Assembly: GCF_042186555.1 (NCBI RefSeq)
Contig: NC_133328.1
Location: 336,468,539 to 336,532,538, forward strand
DNA from: Aquarana catesbeiana
Lineage: Eukaryota > Chordata > Amphibia > Anura > Ranidae
Direction of reading: 5' to 3'
DNA length: 64,000 nt
Positions 46,113-56,335 of this stretch are shown piece by piece. The notes below the pieces were generated by a model. That model worked only from the letters and a program-made list of their open reading frames with translations. It did not search any database and was not told the origin of the DNA. The position numbers and the translations under genes were made by a program. How positions within the stretch are numbered: position 1 is the stretch's first letter; the number at the start of each line of letters is the position of its first letter.

Positions 46113-48290
46113 ATGTTGCGTATGCGTACTCCTCGTAGAGTTCGTGCTGTGCGGGGGCTTGGTGTTGGGGTCCTGACCTTGACACAAGTCCAGTCCATGA
46201 ACAGGGTGGGGAGGAGTTCATGGACCAAGAATTGGTTGCTTCAGCGTGACCAGTTCTGTCATATGCCTTTGCTCCGTGAGATCCGTGAGAATAATCCTGA
46301 TGATTTCAGGAACTTTCTCAGGATGACGGACCCCGTGTTTCACCGTTTGTTGGCTTCGCTGACCCCCTATATCAGCAGGCAGGATACCTGCATGAGGCAA
46401 GCCATCACTCCGGAGCAGAGGTTGGTCGCTACCTTGCGGTATTTGGCCACAGGGAGAAGCCTGCAGGACCTCAAGTTCTCGACAGGCATCTCCCCCCAGG
46501 CTCTGGGGATCATTATCCCAGAGACCTGTTCTGCCATCATCCAGGTCCTACAGAAGGAGTATATGAAGGTAAGATTTTTATCCTTTTATATCACATTTTA
46601 TTGTATTGAATGTTTGATAATATATTGTATTTCTTTCCTCATTCCCTAATTACCATGATTGTATTATGCTGTGAATGTCCCCTTTGTCCTCATGCATGCT
46701 GGATTTTTATGTAATTATTATTTTAGGTCCTTCATACATATTTGCCCTTCAATAACCTCCCCAGCATGGTGTCTCCTGCCCTATATTCACCTCATGTAGT
46801 TACTTAACAATGTATTTTATCAGCTCCATAGTAGTGCTTTACCCCAAACACCCCCTAAAATGTTTGGAAATGTTATTTTTGATTTAAATTCAGGCAGAGG
46901 GCCAGAGGCTTTTTTTTGTGGTGTCCCCAAATTTTTTGTAACCCTCCCTCCCCCAACTGCTAAGTCAGCTGATCCCAATTCTCTATCCTCAATCATCTAT
47001 CTGCTGACTTTGCCAAACCCATACACACTATACCCATCTCTTTAGTGCTCAGATTTATGGATGAATTCCCCAAAGCATGTAGTGCAAGGGCCTGCCTGTA
47101 TACTTTCCAATGGTACTGTTTAAAGTTCTTGTATCCTATTATGATCTTGATAGGTAATAGCAGAATGTTCAAATGTCCTCAAATGTGTACAGTGTGTATT
47201 TATATCTTTGTATTATGACACTTCTTACCTGTCCAGTGGGCTGCCAATAGTGTAACTAAGGAGGGGCTGTTCCAAGTAATACCCTGTATTTAGGCATTCA
47301 TCTCTCAATGAAGTGAAGAGGGTTACCTGTCCAAGAGTTCCCCCCCCTATAATGTTAGAAATGGCCCATGAGAGGGGGGGGGGGGAATATGATAGGTGTA
47401 CCTTATACTTTGTTGTTGTTAAATTCCCCTTAATAAATGCTATCTGGAGGTTGACCCATAATGTTTGTGTCTAATCTGCTTGCCAGGTTTCTGTGAAAAA
47501 ATAGTAATGTTTATTGTTTTTTCCTCAACAGTTTCCTTCCACGCCACAGGAATGGCAGACTGTGGCCTCCCACTTTGCCCAGCGGTGGGACTTTCCTAAC
47601 TGCGGAGGGGCAATTGATGGGAAACACGTCCACATCGTCCCACCACCCAACTCGGGGTCGTACTATTATAATTACAAGGTGTTTAATAGTATAGTGATGT
47701 TGGCGGTGGTGTCGGCTAATTACGACTTCTTGTATGTGGACGTGGGGAAGAATGGCCGGATGTCCGATGGTGGAGTGATCGCCCAGACGGAGTTCTACAG
47801 GCGTCTCCAGAATGGCAGCTTGGACTTGCCACCTCCAGAGGACAATGTTGAAGGTCTCCCATTTGTGTTCGTTGCTGATGAAGCATTTGTGCTGGGGGAC
47901 CACCTGATGCAGCCATTCCCGATGAGGACCCTCACCCCGGAACAGAGGGTTTTTAATTACCGTCTGGCCAGAGCCCGAAGAGTGGTGGAGAACACATTTG
48001 GAATCCTGGCCAGCCGGTTCCGATTATTTATGACACCCATCCATATGGCGGAGTATAAACTGAACCATATAATACTTGCCTGCTGTGTTCTCCATAATTT
48101 TCTACGAAAACATTCAGCCAACTATGCTGGCTCAGTTGGGCCTGAGGCCGGAATCCCAAATACATCAACAATGACGGCACTTGAAAGCGGCCGTCCTGGC
48201 TTGCCCTCCCTGAATGCCCGTGATGTCCGGTTGCGATACCTGGAGTTCTTTGCGGGTAGGGGGGCTATCAATATGCCAGACAATATGTGA
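46113..48290 (+). CDS. Harbinger transposase, two exons, apparently intact
   Basis: The enzyme would cut and paste Harbinger DNA in the nucleus. Exon 1 is 46113-46568 and exon 2 is 47532-48290. The donor AAG|GTAAGA at 46569 and the acceptor CAACAG at 47526-47531 follow consensus, and the junction is phase 0, giving 404 aa. The ATG context is GCCATGT. The N-terminal half (residues about 70-150) holds the helical region with FRMTDPVF-like and ATLRYLATGRS blocks. Exon 2 holds the DDE nuclease: GGAIDGKHVHI, YVDVGKNGRMSDGG, FVADEAF and RRVVENTFGIL, supplying the acidic residues of the family. An AATAAA at 48302-48307 lies just past the stop. No stop or frameshift is visible. The splice is predicted, not demonstrated. 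Confidence 0.9.
46569..47531 (+). other. Transposase intron
   Basis: The 963-bp GT-AG intron has a pyrimidine-rich tract (TTTATTGTTTTTTCCTCAACAG) before its acceptor. It contains a C-run and a G-run (47341-47384) but no coding domain. Confidence 0.8.
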
Positions 48291-48301
48291 CACCTTTTTC
48301 A

Positions 48302-48307
48302 AATAAA
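48302..48307 (+). terminator. Polyadenylation signal of transposase gene
   Basis: AATAAA lies 12 bases after the transposase stop codon region, followed by an A-run and a GT-rich stretch at about 48327-48356. Confidence 0.65.
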
Positions 48308-48439
48308 AAACACCCAAAAGAAATTCTTGGTGGACATTTACTGCTTGTGTTTGTTTTAGCTGACCCTGACAGAAATGTGTTGAGTGCAGAAAATGTCGTG
48401 ATTGGGTAACCTTATAAAAAACAGTGTTGGCTGGTACTT

Positions 48440-48533
48440 CCTAAATGCAAAAACACATTTCACTACAAGTGCACTTGCAACTGCACTGAACCTGCACTTG
48501 TAGTGCAAAGAGGATTTGCCCTTAGGAAATAAC
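48440..48533. mobile_element. Partial GGGGGTTATTTA-family MITE inside Harbinger
   Basis: CACTACAAGTGCACTTGCAA and CACTTGTAGTGCAAAG, followed by GGAAATAACCCCC, match one arm of the MITEs at 44184 and 53194. Only part of the element is present. Confidence 0.7.
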
Positions 48534-48890
48534 CCCCATTTGTGCATAAAACAACAATTACATCACCCCAAAAGTGTTGTAGTGTTGAGACAATAATCCA
48601 CACATTCTTGAGTAAGGCACTTTTTTATACCTGCACAATCACATGCGCATTTACCAAAGGTTTTTAAAACAAACCAACATGTTTGTTGTATAACAATGTT
48701 TGCAGTAGCATTATGAAAAATCAAAATATCCATTTCAGATAAAACAGGCCTGTGTAAAACCAACAAGAAAGCCAAAAAACTTGAACTTACAAAGTTCACA
48801 TTAGGTAAAACCTGAAGGCTATATCAGACATCAGTATTTAGGAACTGGGTTTGATATAGCGTTCAGATGGGGGGAAATCACCCCTGGAAA

Positions 48891-49103
48891 AGCCAAATTT
48901 GGAAGATGCACACCAATTTACAAATGTCCACATGTGCTATCTGCCATCATGGGGGATCAAGGGACGTGTTTGGGGGGAGCAAGCCCTTCCTCAATGCTAC
49001 TTTATAATTGAGGAAGGGGTTGCCCCCCAAAACGCGTCCATTGATCTCCCGTGATGGCAGATAGCACATGTTGGCACACTGTGTGCATCCTCCAAATTTG
49101 GCT
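48891..49103. repeat. Large imperfect hairpin inside Harbinger
   Basis: AGCCAAATTTGGAAGATGCA at the left mirrors TGCATCCTCCAAATTTGGCT at the right. The arms continue through CACATGTGCTATCTGCCATCA/TGATGGCAGATAGCACATG and AAGCCCTTCCTCAAT/ATTGAGGAAGGGGTT, enclosing a loop of about 11 nt. It lies just beyond the stop of the Myb-like gene and is probably a MITE. Confidence 0.8.
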
Positions 49104-49156
49104 TTTCTAAACATTGAAAAAAGTTTGGTACGATAAAACAGGTGATTTTGTGGGGT

Positions 49157-50474
49157 TTAAATTCGCCCCAAAACATCAATGATGTTATTATTTTTTTTAA
49201 TAACATCACTGATTTGTTGATGTATGTTTTGCAATTGGAGATTACACCCCATGATCTCCCCGATGAGTATCTGGGCACTTTCAGATGTAAAGCGTTCTGG
49301 ATCCCTCACATCACGATCACCTAAAAAGAGATAAAGAACAAAAAAAAAGGTCTCAAAAATCTGCCACCATCCATCTCTTTTACCTGAGTCTGTGGTCGCA
49401 GACACTCACCTGTTGTGGTGCCAATCTCCACCACGTCTTCTTCTTCCTCCTGCTCAGCTTCTTGGGTTGGTATTTCCCCTTCTTCCAGAGAGGGGGGGTC
49501 TCTGGTCTCCTGGGATGAGGGGTGTCCGAGTCTTTTCTCCCCTATGTAAAACAAAAATGGTATACTTAGCACACAGATATTTGATGGTAGAACTATAGAA
49601 ATAGGAAACATTGCTCGGAAGTGGGGTACAATTGTCTATTTTAGCCGAGTTCCAAGATGTATATTTTTTATTGCCCTTTGTCAAGCTGCAATACTTTACC
49701 TGTTTGGTACAAGCTTCACAGATGGAGACCCCCCTATAGTATACACTGGAGCACCTGTGTGGCCCCCTAATAAAAATGGTGTTCTTGTGTCCCACACTAG
49801 TGCTCCAGTGTCCAGATGTGAAAACAGCTGCTCAGTGTCCTCTCCTTACACACAATCTAGTTTGCATTTCATTCTAGTAACAAACCCATCTACACAAACA
49901 AATATTTGGCATCCAAGTAGGCCCCCAAAAATGTGTGAAAATGCATATGGCCTAAACAATGGTGTTCTAGAGGCCGAAAGAAAAATGTTTGATACGAACG
50001 AATAATGTGCCCATGAACATTAAAGTTGACCTTTGGAAACGTTACAACTAATCAAAGCATATGGAGCAGAACGAACGTAATAAAGACAGAAAGAATAGGA
50101 ACACAGCACAACTACTTACTTTTTTGCAGCACTCTCCGGATCTTTCGGTACTGCTCTGGCTCTCTCAACTTGAGGTCCGACCACCGCTTCCTGAGCTGAT
50201 CTTTAGACCTTCGTACCCCGAAATTCCGCTCTAGACTCCTGACCACTTTCGCCATGATTTTGGCCTTTCGGATATTGGGGTTGGGGTAAGGCCCATATTT
50301 TCCGTCATAGTCGGACTTCCTCATGATGTCGACCATCTCCAACATCTCCCCAAACGACATATTTGTGGCCTTAAAACGTCTCCTTCTGGATCGGGATGTG
50401 CCTGGATCCGCCCTTTCCTCCTCCTCCTCCTCGTTGCTACAATTATCACGCACCTGCTGTATGTCCGCCATCAT
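49157..50474 (-). CDS. Harbinger Myb/SANT-like DNA-binding protein, three exons
   Basis: In known Harbingers such a protein carries the transposase to the nucleus and to the TIRs. Exons are 50474-50120, 49541-49410 and 49320-49157 on the minus strand, joined at phase 1 twice, with donors GTAAGT and GTGAGT and acceptors ending in TAG. The product is 216 aa. Residues about 1-35 are acidic (a Glu run) followed by RSRRRR. Residues about 42-115 form the trihelix-like Myb/SANT domain (FGEMLEMVDIMRK, YGPYPNPNIRKAKIM, KDQLRKRWSDLKLREPEQY). Exon 2 is acidic, and exon 3 is a helical tail (ILIGEIMGCNLQLQNIHQQI). An ATG at 50555 is also in frame, but it lies beside the TATA box, so 50474 or the next Met is preferred. 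Confidence 0.82.
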
Positions 50475-50559
50475 GCTCTTCCCCCACTGCGCCGAACGAA
50501 AAGGGGCGGGGAATACACTAGAAAGAACGTCAGGGGCGGGCGGAGTTACACGCATGCGC

Positions 50560-50600
50560 AGTGTATATAAAGCGTAACACGCGTGCGTATTACGTTTGAT
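50560..50600. promoter_or_regulatory. Candidate shared divergent promoter
   Basis: GTATATAAAG at 50563-50572 gives TATAAA on the plus strand and TTTATATA/TATATAC on the minus strand. It lies between the Myb-like gene (minus) and the MADF gene (plus), which starts transcription a few tens of bases away on the other side. GC-box-like GGGGCGGG sits at about 50502-50541. Confidence 0.5.
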
Positions 50601-52018
50601 CTGTGAGCGGAGGAAGGAGCATTGAACGCGGCGATCGTAAGAACGAAGGTAAGAGACAAACTTGGGCCTATACTGCTTCTATAGATTGAGGCCTATATTG
50701 TAACAAGATTAGGAGAGTTTGGTGTGACATTAGGCTTTGTCTTGTGTTGTGTCTTGCAGTGAACATGGATATGGTACTGAAAGATCAGGACTTCATTTCA
50801 GTCTTCATAGAGATGCTAAGGGAGCTGCCTGTCTGTGGGAGATTAAACACCCCCATTACAAGAACCAAGCAAAGAGGAAGGCAGCACTGGAGCAATTGTG
50901 TGAAATTGTGAAGCAGGTGATCCCCACGGCAGACATCACTTTTTTAAAGATTTTCATTGGTGGCCTGAGGAGCACATATCTGAGGGAGCGCAATAAAGTC
51001 CTTGATTCGCAGAGATCCGGAGCAGCAGATGACATCTATGTCCCCAGGATGTTGTACTCGACAGGCTGCACTTTCTGGCAGGCCAGACTGAACCCAGGTC
51101 ATCACTCTCCAGTCTTCCTTCCACGCTTCCTTCCCCCCCGGCTGAGGCTTCTGACGCCCAACCTGGGCCTTCCAGGCCACATGTGGAGGAGCCCAGATTG
51201 AGCCAGGTATAGCATTCCTCTAAATATTTCTGCTTGTACAATCAATGATGTTAACTAGATGTTAGTTGGGAGTACTAATTTATGATTGTGATTGATGATG
51301 CAAAAACTAAAACCATGTCCCTTTTTCATACACAGGGAAGTCTCAGCCAGGAGGTGGCGGGGCCGAGCCGACTGGCTGATCTGCAGGTCCCTCCACCCCC
51401 CTAGAAAGAGAAAGAGGCAGTAGGAGGAGTGGCCTAGAGGAGGCTGCTATCAGATTTTTTTGTAGGGCTACAGAGGTCCTGGGAGCACCCCACACCAGGC
51501 AGGAGAACATTGCTGCATTCATAGCCTATAAAATGCAGAGGATGGAGGAGGGCCAAAAAGCCATGTGTGAGGCCCTCATATCAGAGGCTCTGGCGAAAGG
51601 TATGAGGGGCCAAATTACACCTCACACACAGCTTTGGGATGGTCCTCCTCCTCCTCCTGCAGGTCCTACTCCTCCTCCAGGTCCTACTCCTCCTCCTGCC
51701 ACATCTCCAACTGCACAGCCACAGCCCGGAAGGAAGTGTGAAAGGAAGACCAGACAGTGAGGACCCTGGATCCAGTCTGGTCGGCCAAAAGATGCAGCCT
51801 CTTGTGGTACCACAGCCTGGGGACACTGATGTCATCTGCTGCTATCCGGATCTCTGTGAATCCCGGACCAGACTGCCCTCCCTTACATATGGACTCCTCA
51901 GGCCACCAATTTTGATGTTGAAGAATTGATGTCTGCCGTGGGGGTCCCAGGCTTCACTAATTTCTCCTGTTGATCCAGTGTTGCCTTCCTCTTTGTTTGG
52001 TTCTGAGCCCTTAATAAA
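50600..52018 (+). pseudogene. MADF-domain gene of the Harbinger, decayed
   Basis: A noncoding first exon ends at a donor AAG|GTAAGAG (about 50648). Exon 2 follows an acceptor CTTGCAG at about 50759, and the ATG is near 50765 (MDMVLKDQDFISVFIEMLRELP). A one-base frameshift near 50832 then gives CLWEIKHPHYKNQAKRKAAL, ITFLKIFIGGLRSTYLRERNKV and RSGAADDIYVPRMLY, the full MADF fold, a Myb-like DNA-binding domain. A second frameshift near 51055 precedes a Ser/Pro-rich linker. Exon 3 (from about 51337) carries a frameshift at a C-run (about 51398) and a helical tail ENIAAFIAYKMQRMEEGQKAM, then a Pro-rich end at 51757. AATAAA lies at 52013-52018. Three or more lesions mean no full product today. Confidence 0.75.
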
Positions 52019-52599
52019 GGATTTTTGTTTTGAATTATACTCTCCTATGTGTTTTACTTCAAAAATGATGGTTTGTTTGTGAGGATTCAGGTACATTTCT
52101 AATATACAATGTGAAATGAACAAGGGACACCAACAACAAAAAATCTCGTGGAGATTAAATAATAAAAGATATCAATGGTGTTGGGGTAACTTGCCACACA
52201 AAACACACACAAAAATATTCTGGAGTAAAAATAAAAATAACATTGAACAAAGATCAGCCTTGGAAAAAATCCAAACATTAAAGAAAAAAAAAGGCTTAAA
52301 AACAAAAAAAAAAACATAAAAAATATAAAACTGTCAGATGTGACAACTAATAACAATATATTGAGGGAATCCCACTAAAAAAACACAAATAAAACTTTGT
52401 GAGAAGTGTGTGTGAATATGAGCAGCAAAACTACTTAATTCTTGTCACATTATAAAGAAGAAGAGAGTGCGCTGTATTAAACCATTTTTTACATTGCAGC
52501 GTGACGAAAGTGCTGTATCCATTGCGAACGCTAAGTTTACCAGAACGAGCTGTCCCGTGTCGGAATTTCTTCTGAGCATGCGTGGCACTTTGTGCGTCG

Positions 52600-52793
52600 G
52601 AACAGGCCACACACGGTCGGAATTGACGCGATCGGATTTTGTTGTCGGAAAATTTTATCTCCTGCTGTCCAACTTTGTGTGTCGGAAAATCCGATGGAAA
52701 ATGTCCGATGGCGCCCACACACGGTCGGAATTTCCGACAACACGCTCCGATCGGACAATGTCCATCGAAAAATCCGACCGTGTGTACGGGGCA
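52600..52793. repeat. Harbinger right TIR and subterminal repeats
   Basis: ACACACGGTCGG occurs at 52609-52620 and 52717-52728 and, inverted, at 52774-52785 within the terminal repeat. TTTCCGACAACA and TCCGACAATG-type words mirror the left end. Confidence 0.8.
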
Positions 52794-52796
52794 TAA

Positions 52797-53193
52797 GTCT
52801 ACTCACAGGGCATGTGTCACTATGTTTATTAACTGTAAAATAGGGTTACCAGATGTACCCAGTTCCTGGTGACAGCCTCAGAATTGAGGAGGCTATCTCA
52901 ACCTAAAAAGTGTCCCTGATCATTCTGTCATTTGAAACATGGCATCCTGGAAACATTCCATCATTGGAAGTATTGTATTCCCAGCCCAGGGGTGTTGCAT
53001 TGCAAACTGCCTGTGTACTTTAGTTGATGCATAGGCAGCCTGGAGGAGGAGGGGGAAAGGATGGGTGCATGTATTATTCTCAGATTTTTTATATAGTTGC
53101 CAGCTACTGATTGGTCCTCAAATACCTGCCTTTCCATTCTTCTGGCAAGTGCAGTCATAGTAGGAGGTGAAGAGGTAAAGGAGATGACACATT
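52797..53193. other. No gene recognised
   Basis: Ordinary noncoding sequence between the Harbinger element and a MITE. Confidence 0.35.
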
Positions 53194-53497
53194 GGGGGTT
53201 ATTTACTAAAGGCAAATCCACTTTGCACTACAAGTGCAAACTGCAAGTGCAAAGTGCACTTGAAATTGCACTGAAAATGCATTTGGAAGTGCAGTCGCTG
53301 TAGATCCGAGAGGGACATGCAAGGAAAGTAAAAAACAGCATTTTAGCTTGCACATGATTGGATAATAAAATCAGCTGAGCTTCCCCTCATTTCAGATCTA
53401 CCCCTCAGATTTACAGTGACTGCACTTCCAAGTGCACTTTGCACTTGTTATTTGTACTTGTAGTGCAAAGTGGATTTGCTTTTTGTAAATAACCCCC
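53194..53497. mobile_element. Palindromic MITE (GGGGGTTATTTA family), copy 2
   Basis: GGGGGTTATTTACTAAAGGC and the inverted TTTTTGTAAATAACCCCC bound a 304-bp unit with the same CACTACAAGTGCAAACT and GACTGCACTTCCAAGTGCAC blocks as 44184-44460. Confidence 0.85.
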
Positions 53498-53685
53498 TTA
53501 GTGCAATACGTACACAGTAATTCAGGCTGGTCCTCAGCCGATGACAGCATGAAAGTGTAAAACATCCTATACATGTCTACATTTCTTACATAATGAAAGC
53601 AGGCCCCATTCTCGCTGAGAATGACAACTCCTTTCCTAATGAATATAAAACTTCAGTAGTGGTTAAATCAGTAACAGTCCTGATA

Positions 53686-53917
53686 TACAAGCATACCCCA
53701 CTTTTAAGTACACAATGGGGTTTATTTACTAAAGTTGGAAAATCAGGCTCACTTCTGCATAGAAACCAATGAGCTTTCAGGTTTTATTACCAAAGCTTAA
53801 TTGAACAAGCCAATGTTTGAAACTCATTGGTTTCTATGCAGAAGTGAGCCTGATTTTTCACTTTCCAGCTTTAGTAAATAAACCCCATTGTGTACTTAAA
53901 AGTGGGGTATGCCTGTA
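53686..53917. mobile_element. Palindromic MITE, probably two nested families
   Basis: The outer arms TACAAGCATACCCCACTTTT and AAAAGTGGGGTATGCCTGTA enclose inner arms TGGGGTTTATTTACTAAAG and CTTTAGTAAATAAACCCCA. Inside those lie CAGGCTCACTTCTGCATAG/CTATGCAGAAGTGAGCCTG. The layering suggests one MITE inside another. Confidence 0.8.
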
Positions 53918-55013
53918 TGCACATGAGTCAATTATTTGAAGAAAATAAGCAGTCATTTCTTTATCACAGCTTATTCTATCTACACACTCAATATCCATGC
54001 CACGTTACAGCCCATTGACTTTACTCCAATGGACTACATTCCAGACTGCATCTCAAGCAAGAGGCAGTCAGGCCAAGATGCAAGGGACCACACAAGTCCC
54101 CTTGCCGAAATATCTTCAGTCTGCACACATGGCAGCCAAAGACAAAGAGACTTTCTTTGTCATTTGCAACCAACAATTTGCTGAAGTTCACAGATCTCTC
54201 TTCAGGGTGGGACACCCCAACAACTTCAATTTTTAGACAACGTGGCTCAGATGATCATTTCCTGTAATTACCAGTAGCGTCCAGTCCAGCACAGTTCTGG
54301 CAATACAGCTTTCTGGGGTATTTCCGTTAACAACACTTTGAATGGATGTGCAAGATAGCTGACAGCATAGAGTCCTTGACATCACATAACCCATATTTGT
54401 AATCCACAAAGTAATAGTATCACTTCACTTCACTTATGAGACTTCACCAATAATACCTGAGATCTTGCAGTGTTACATCTTTCCCTTTGGCATTTACAGT
54501 GACAACATAATATTAGGCATCTTTCTTGTCTGGCCTACGCTGTCCAGAATTTTTTTAAGGCCGTAGCCCCAGGTATTCAGCACTGAGTGGTATTTCCCTT
54601 TTTCAAGAACTTGACACAAAGAAAGAAAACTGGAGTAACTTCAGCAGAGTGTCCTTTAACTCCACAGATGCACATTCATAATACCCAAGAGAGACGGCAT
54701 TAGCATCTCCATAACAATTGCCAGGATCAGGCAAGATTGAGGTTTCCCCCTTAGCATTCACTGTAGTGATAAACGTTTAATGTCTCTTTGTGAAATTAGC
54801 ATTGTTAACTTTAGTTCAATGAATGGACTTGAAACAAGTAAGAATAGGGCCTCCAACCCCCGATTCTTTGCCATGTTTCGGTGGTAAAAACTTACTTACA
54901 CAATTCTTAAGGCGGTGAGACTTTTGCAACTCCGTCAATGTTGAAACCTTTCTTCCTTTAAGAAGTGAACGATACAAAATACAGTTTTCAAAGTTTAGCA
55001 CATAATTGTGACT
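53918..55013 (-). other. Probable interior of LTR element, no domain seen
   Basis: The segment continues leftward from the gag-like frames of the LTR element at 56-55 kb. Short minus-strand frames exist (for example 54215-54021), but I recognise no protease, RT or integrase motif. Confidence 0.3.
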
Positions 55014-56311
55014 TTACATCACCGATACTTTATCTTCTTCGGCCTCTTCTGCCTCCTTATCTGAGATTCCATGGGCAGGGTATAAAGGTTTCCATACCGG
55101 ATTTAAATCCTTGCATATGGGGCATGCAGTCCTGATCACCCCACCACAATAGTGAGTGAATTTAGGAATCCAGCATTCTTGGCAATCTTCTGTCGTTCCC
55201 TCAATTAATTCCTCACCACTATTACTCCATTCTTCACTACTGGACAAGGTATAAATCCCAGGTTCAGGTAGTCTCTCAGGCAGGACATCCGGCTCTGTAA
55301 TACTAGGACACTCTTTAGCCGGTATACAGTTATGGCTGGCGACTCACGAGCATCTCTATGGCATCCCCTTTAGCAACCGCCGGCATCACCTCCCCCTCAG
55401 ACATACCAACCTCACTTCTCACTGGCCTACCTGGCCCCGGTATTTTCTTCTCAGGCAGCTCAGACATCGAAGCGAGCGGCTGGGCCCGACCTTGGACTCT
55501 GGGGGTGACTGGTTCACTGGGTCCTGGGATGGTCACCGATACAATGGTAGCAGCTTCTTGCCCGACTCGGGTGACAACTGATGGGCTCTGGATGTCACTC
55601 CCAGCTGGGACAGTGACATCCCTGTCTTGATCTACTTGCAAGATCCTCGGAGGCTGGTTCGTAGAGACAACCTCAAATAGGTGCTTTCCACAGCATCCAC
55701 ACATGATCCAAGGCCTCAACTCCAGGGTCAGACCAGAACACTTCTCACAGATCAGCCCCAATGCCTCGTAACCTCCTACTGTGTATAGGGCAAGTTGACC
55801 CTCTGTTGTATACCGCACTTAGGTGTCAATCAGTAAACCCTTCGACTAACTCCAATTGAAATCGACCCTTGAAAGGTACATCGCCCAATTCTCCATCGTG
55901 CTCCAGAACTGGCCCCATCTTCTTCACTAATCCACAATCATACACATGTGGCAGCACTCCCCTATTCTCCTCTGCAGAGGGGGAGCTACTCCCTCTGCCA
56001 AAAGATTGGTGCAAATGTTTCCTGGGAGCTTTGGCGCCCGCCTTCTTTTTGCTGTGGTGTGCCAAAACTGTAATGGTGTCCATTTTGGGGCCTGTATTAA
56101 CCTTCACAATGATGGCAGAAAGTGTCAAAAGACCAGGCTGGTTCTTTCCCATGAGCAATGAGACTTGTTGGTTCTTCCCCACGTTGATAGTATACACAAC
56201 AACACAGACCATAAGAAGGGTAAATGTTACTTGCCACTTTCCCACGGAGCCAGATAAAGTCCTGATGGAGCTGAATCTGGTGGCTATGGGCGACTGCTGC
56301 AAAGACGACAC
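55014..56311 (-). pseudogene. Unknown frames at the 5' end of an LTR element
   Basis: Three minus-strand frames follow the primer site: 56311-55826 (starting GTG), 55818-55330 (162 aa) and 55247-55014, the last extending upstream in frame past 55330. The first has a hydrophobic segment (VTFTLLMVCVVVYTI) and a Lys-rich part (HHSKKKAGAKAPRK). The second begins with two Cys pairs (ICEKC, MCGCC) and is then Pro/Ser-rich. The third is acidic with CQECW and CPICK pairs. They could be one decayed protein with frameshifts. By position they would be gag-like, but I see no known retroviral domain and do not assign a function. Confidence 0.4.
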
Positions 56312-56315
56312 CTTT

Positions 56316-56333
56316 GCCCCATGTTAGGCGCCA
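56316..56333 (-). other. Primer binding site, tRNA-Lys type
   Basis: On the minus strand TGGCGCCTAACATGGGGC lies two bases from the LTR end. It differs at two positions from the site complementary to the 3' end of tRNA-Lys1,2, which is used by several retrovirus groups. This fixes the LTR to the right and the interior to the left. Confidence 0.7.
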
Positions 56334-56335
56334 AA

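Larger units (their letters stand above)
45639..52793. mobile_element. Harbinger transposon with three genes
   Basis: The 7155-bp element has inverted ends TGCCCCGTACACACGGTCGG and CCGACCGTGTGTACGGGGCA, flanked by TAA at 45636-45638 and 52794-52796, the 3-bp duplication typical of PIF/Harbinger. It carries an apparently intact spliced transposase (plus), an apparently intact spliced Myb/SANT-like gene (minus) and a decayed MADF-domain gene (plus). Noncoding DNA between them holds a MITE fragment and a large hairpin. The motif ACACACGGTCGG is repeated near both ends. Confidence 0.92.

Noticed and set aside
47511..47916. Minus-strand frames opposite transposase exon 2
   Set aside because: They are antisense shadows of the conserved DDE coding sequence.
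50737..51201. MADF frame as an exon of a host gene
   Set aside because: It lies between the Harbinger TIRs with its own AATAAA signal, and its frameshifts fit a decaying transposon gene better than a host gene. A genome search would settle it.
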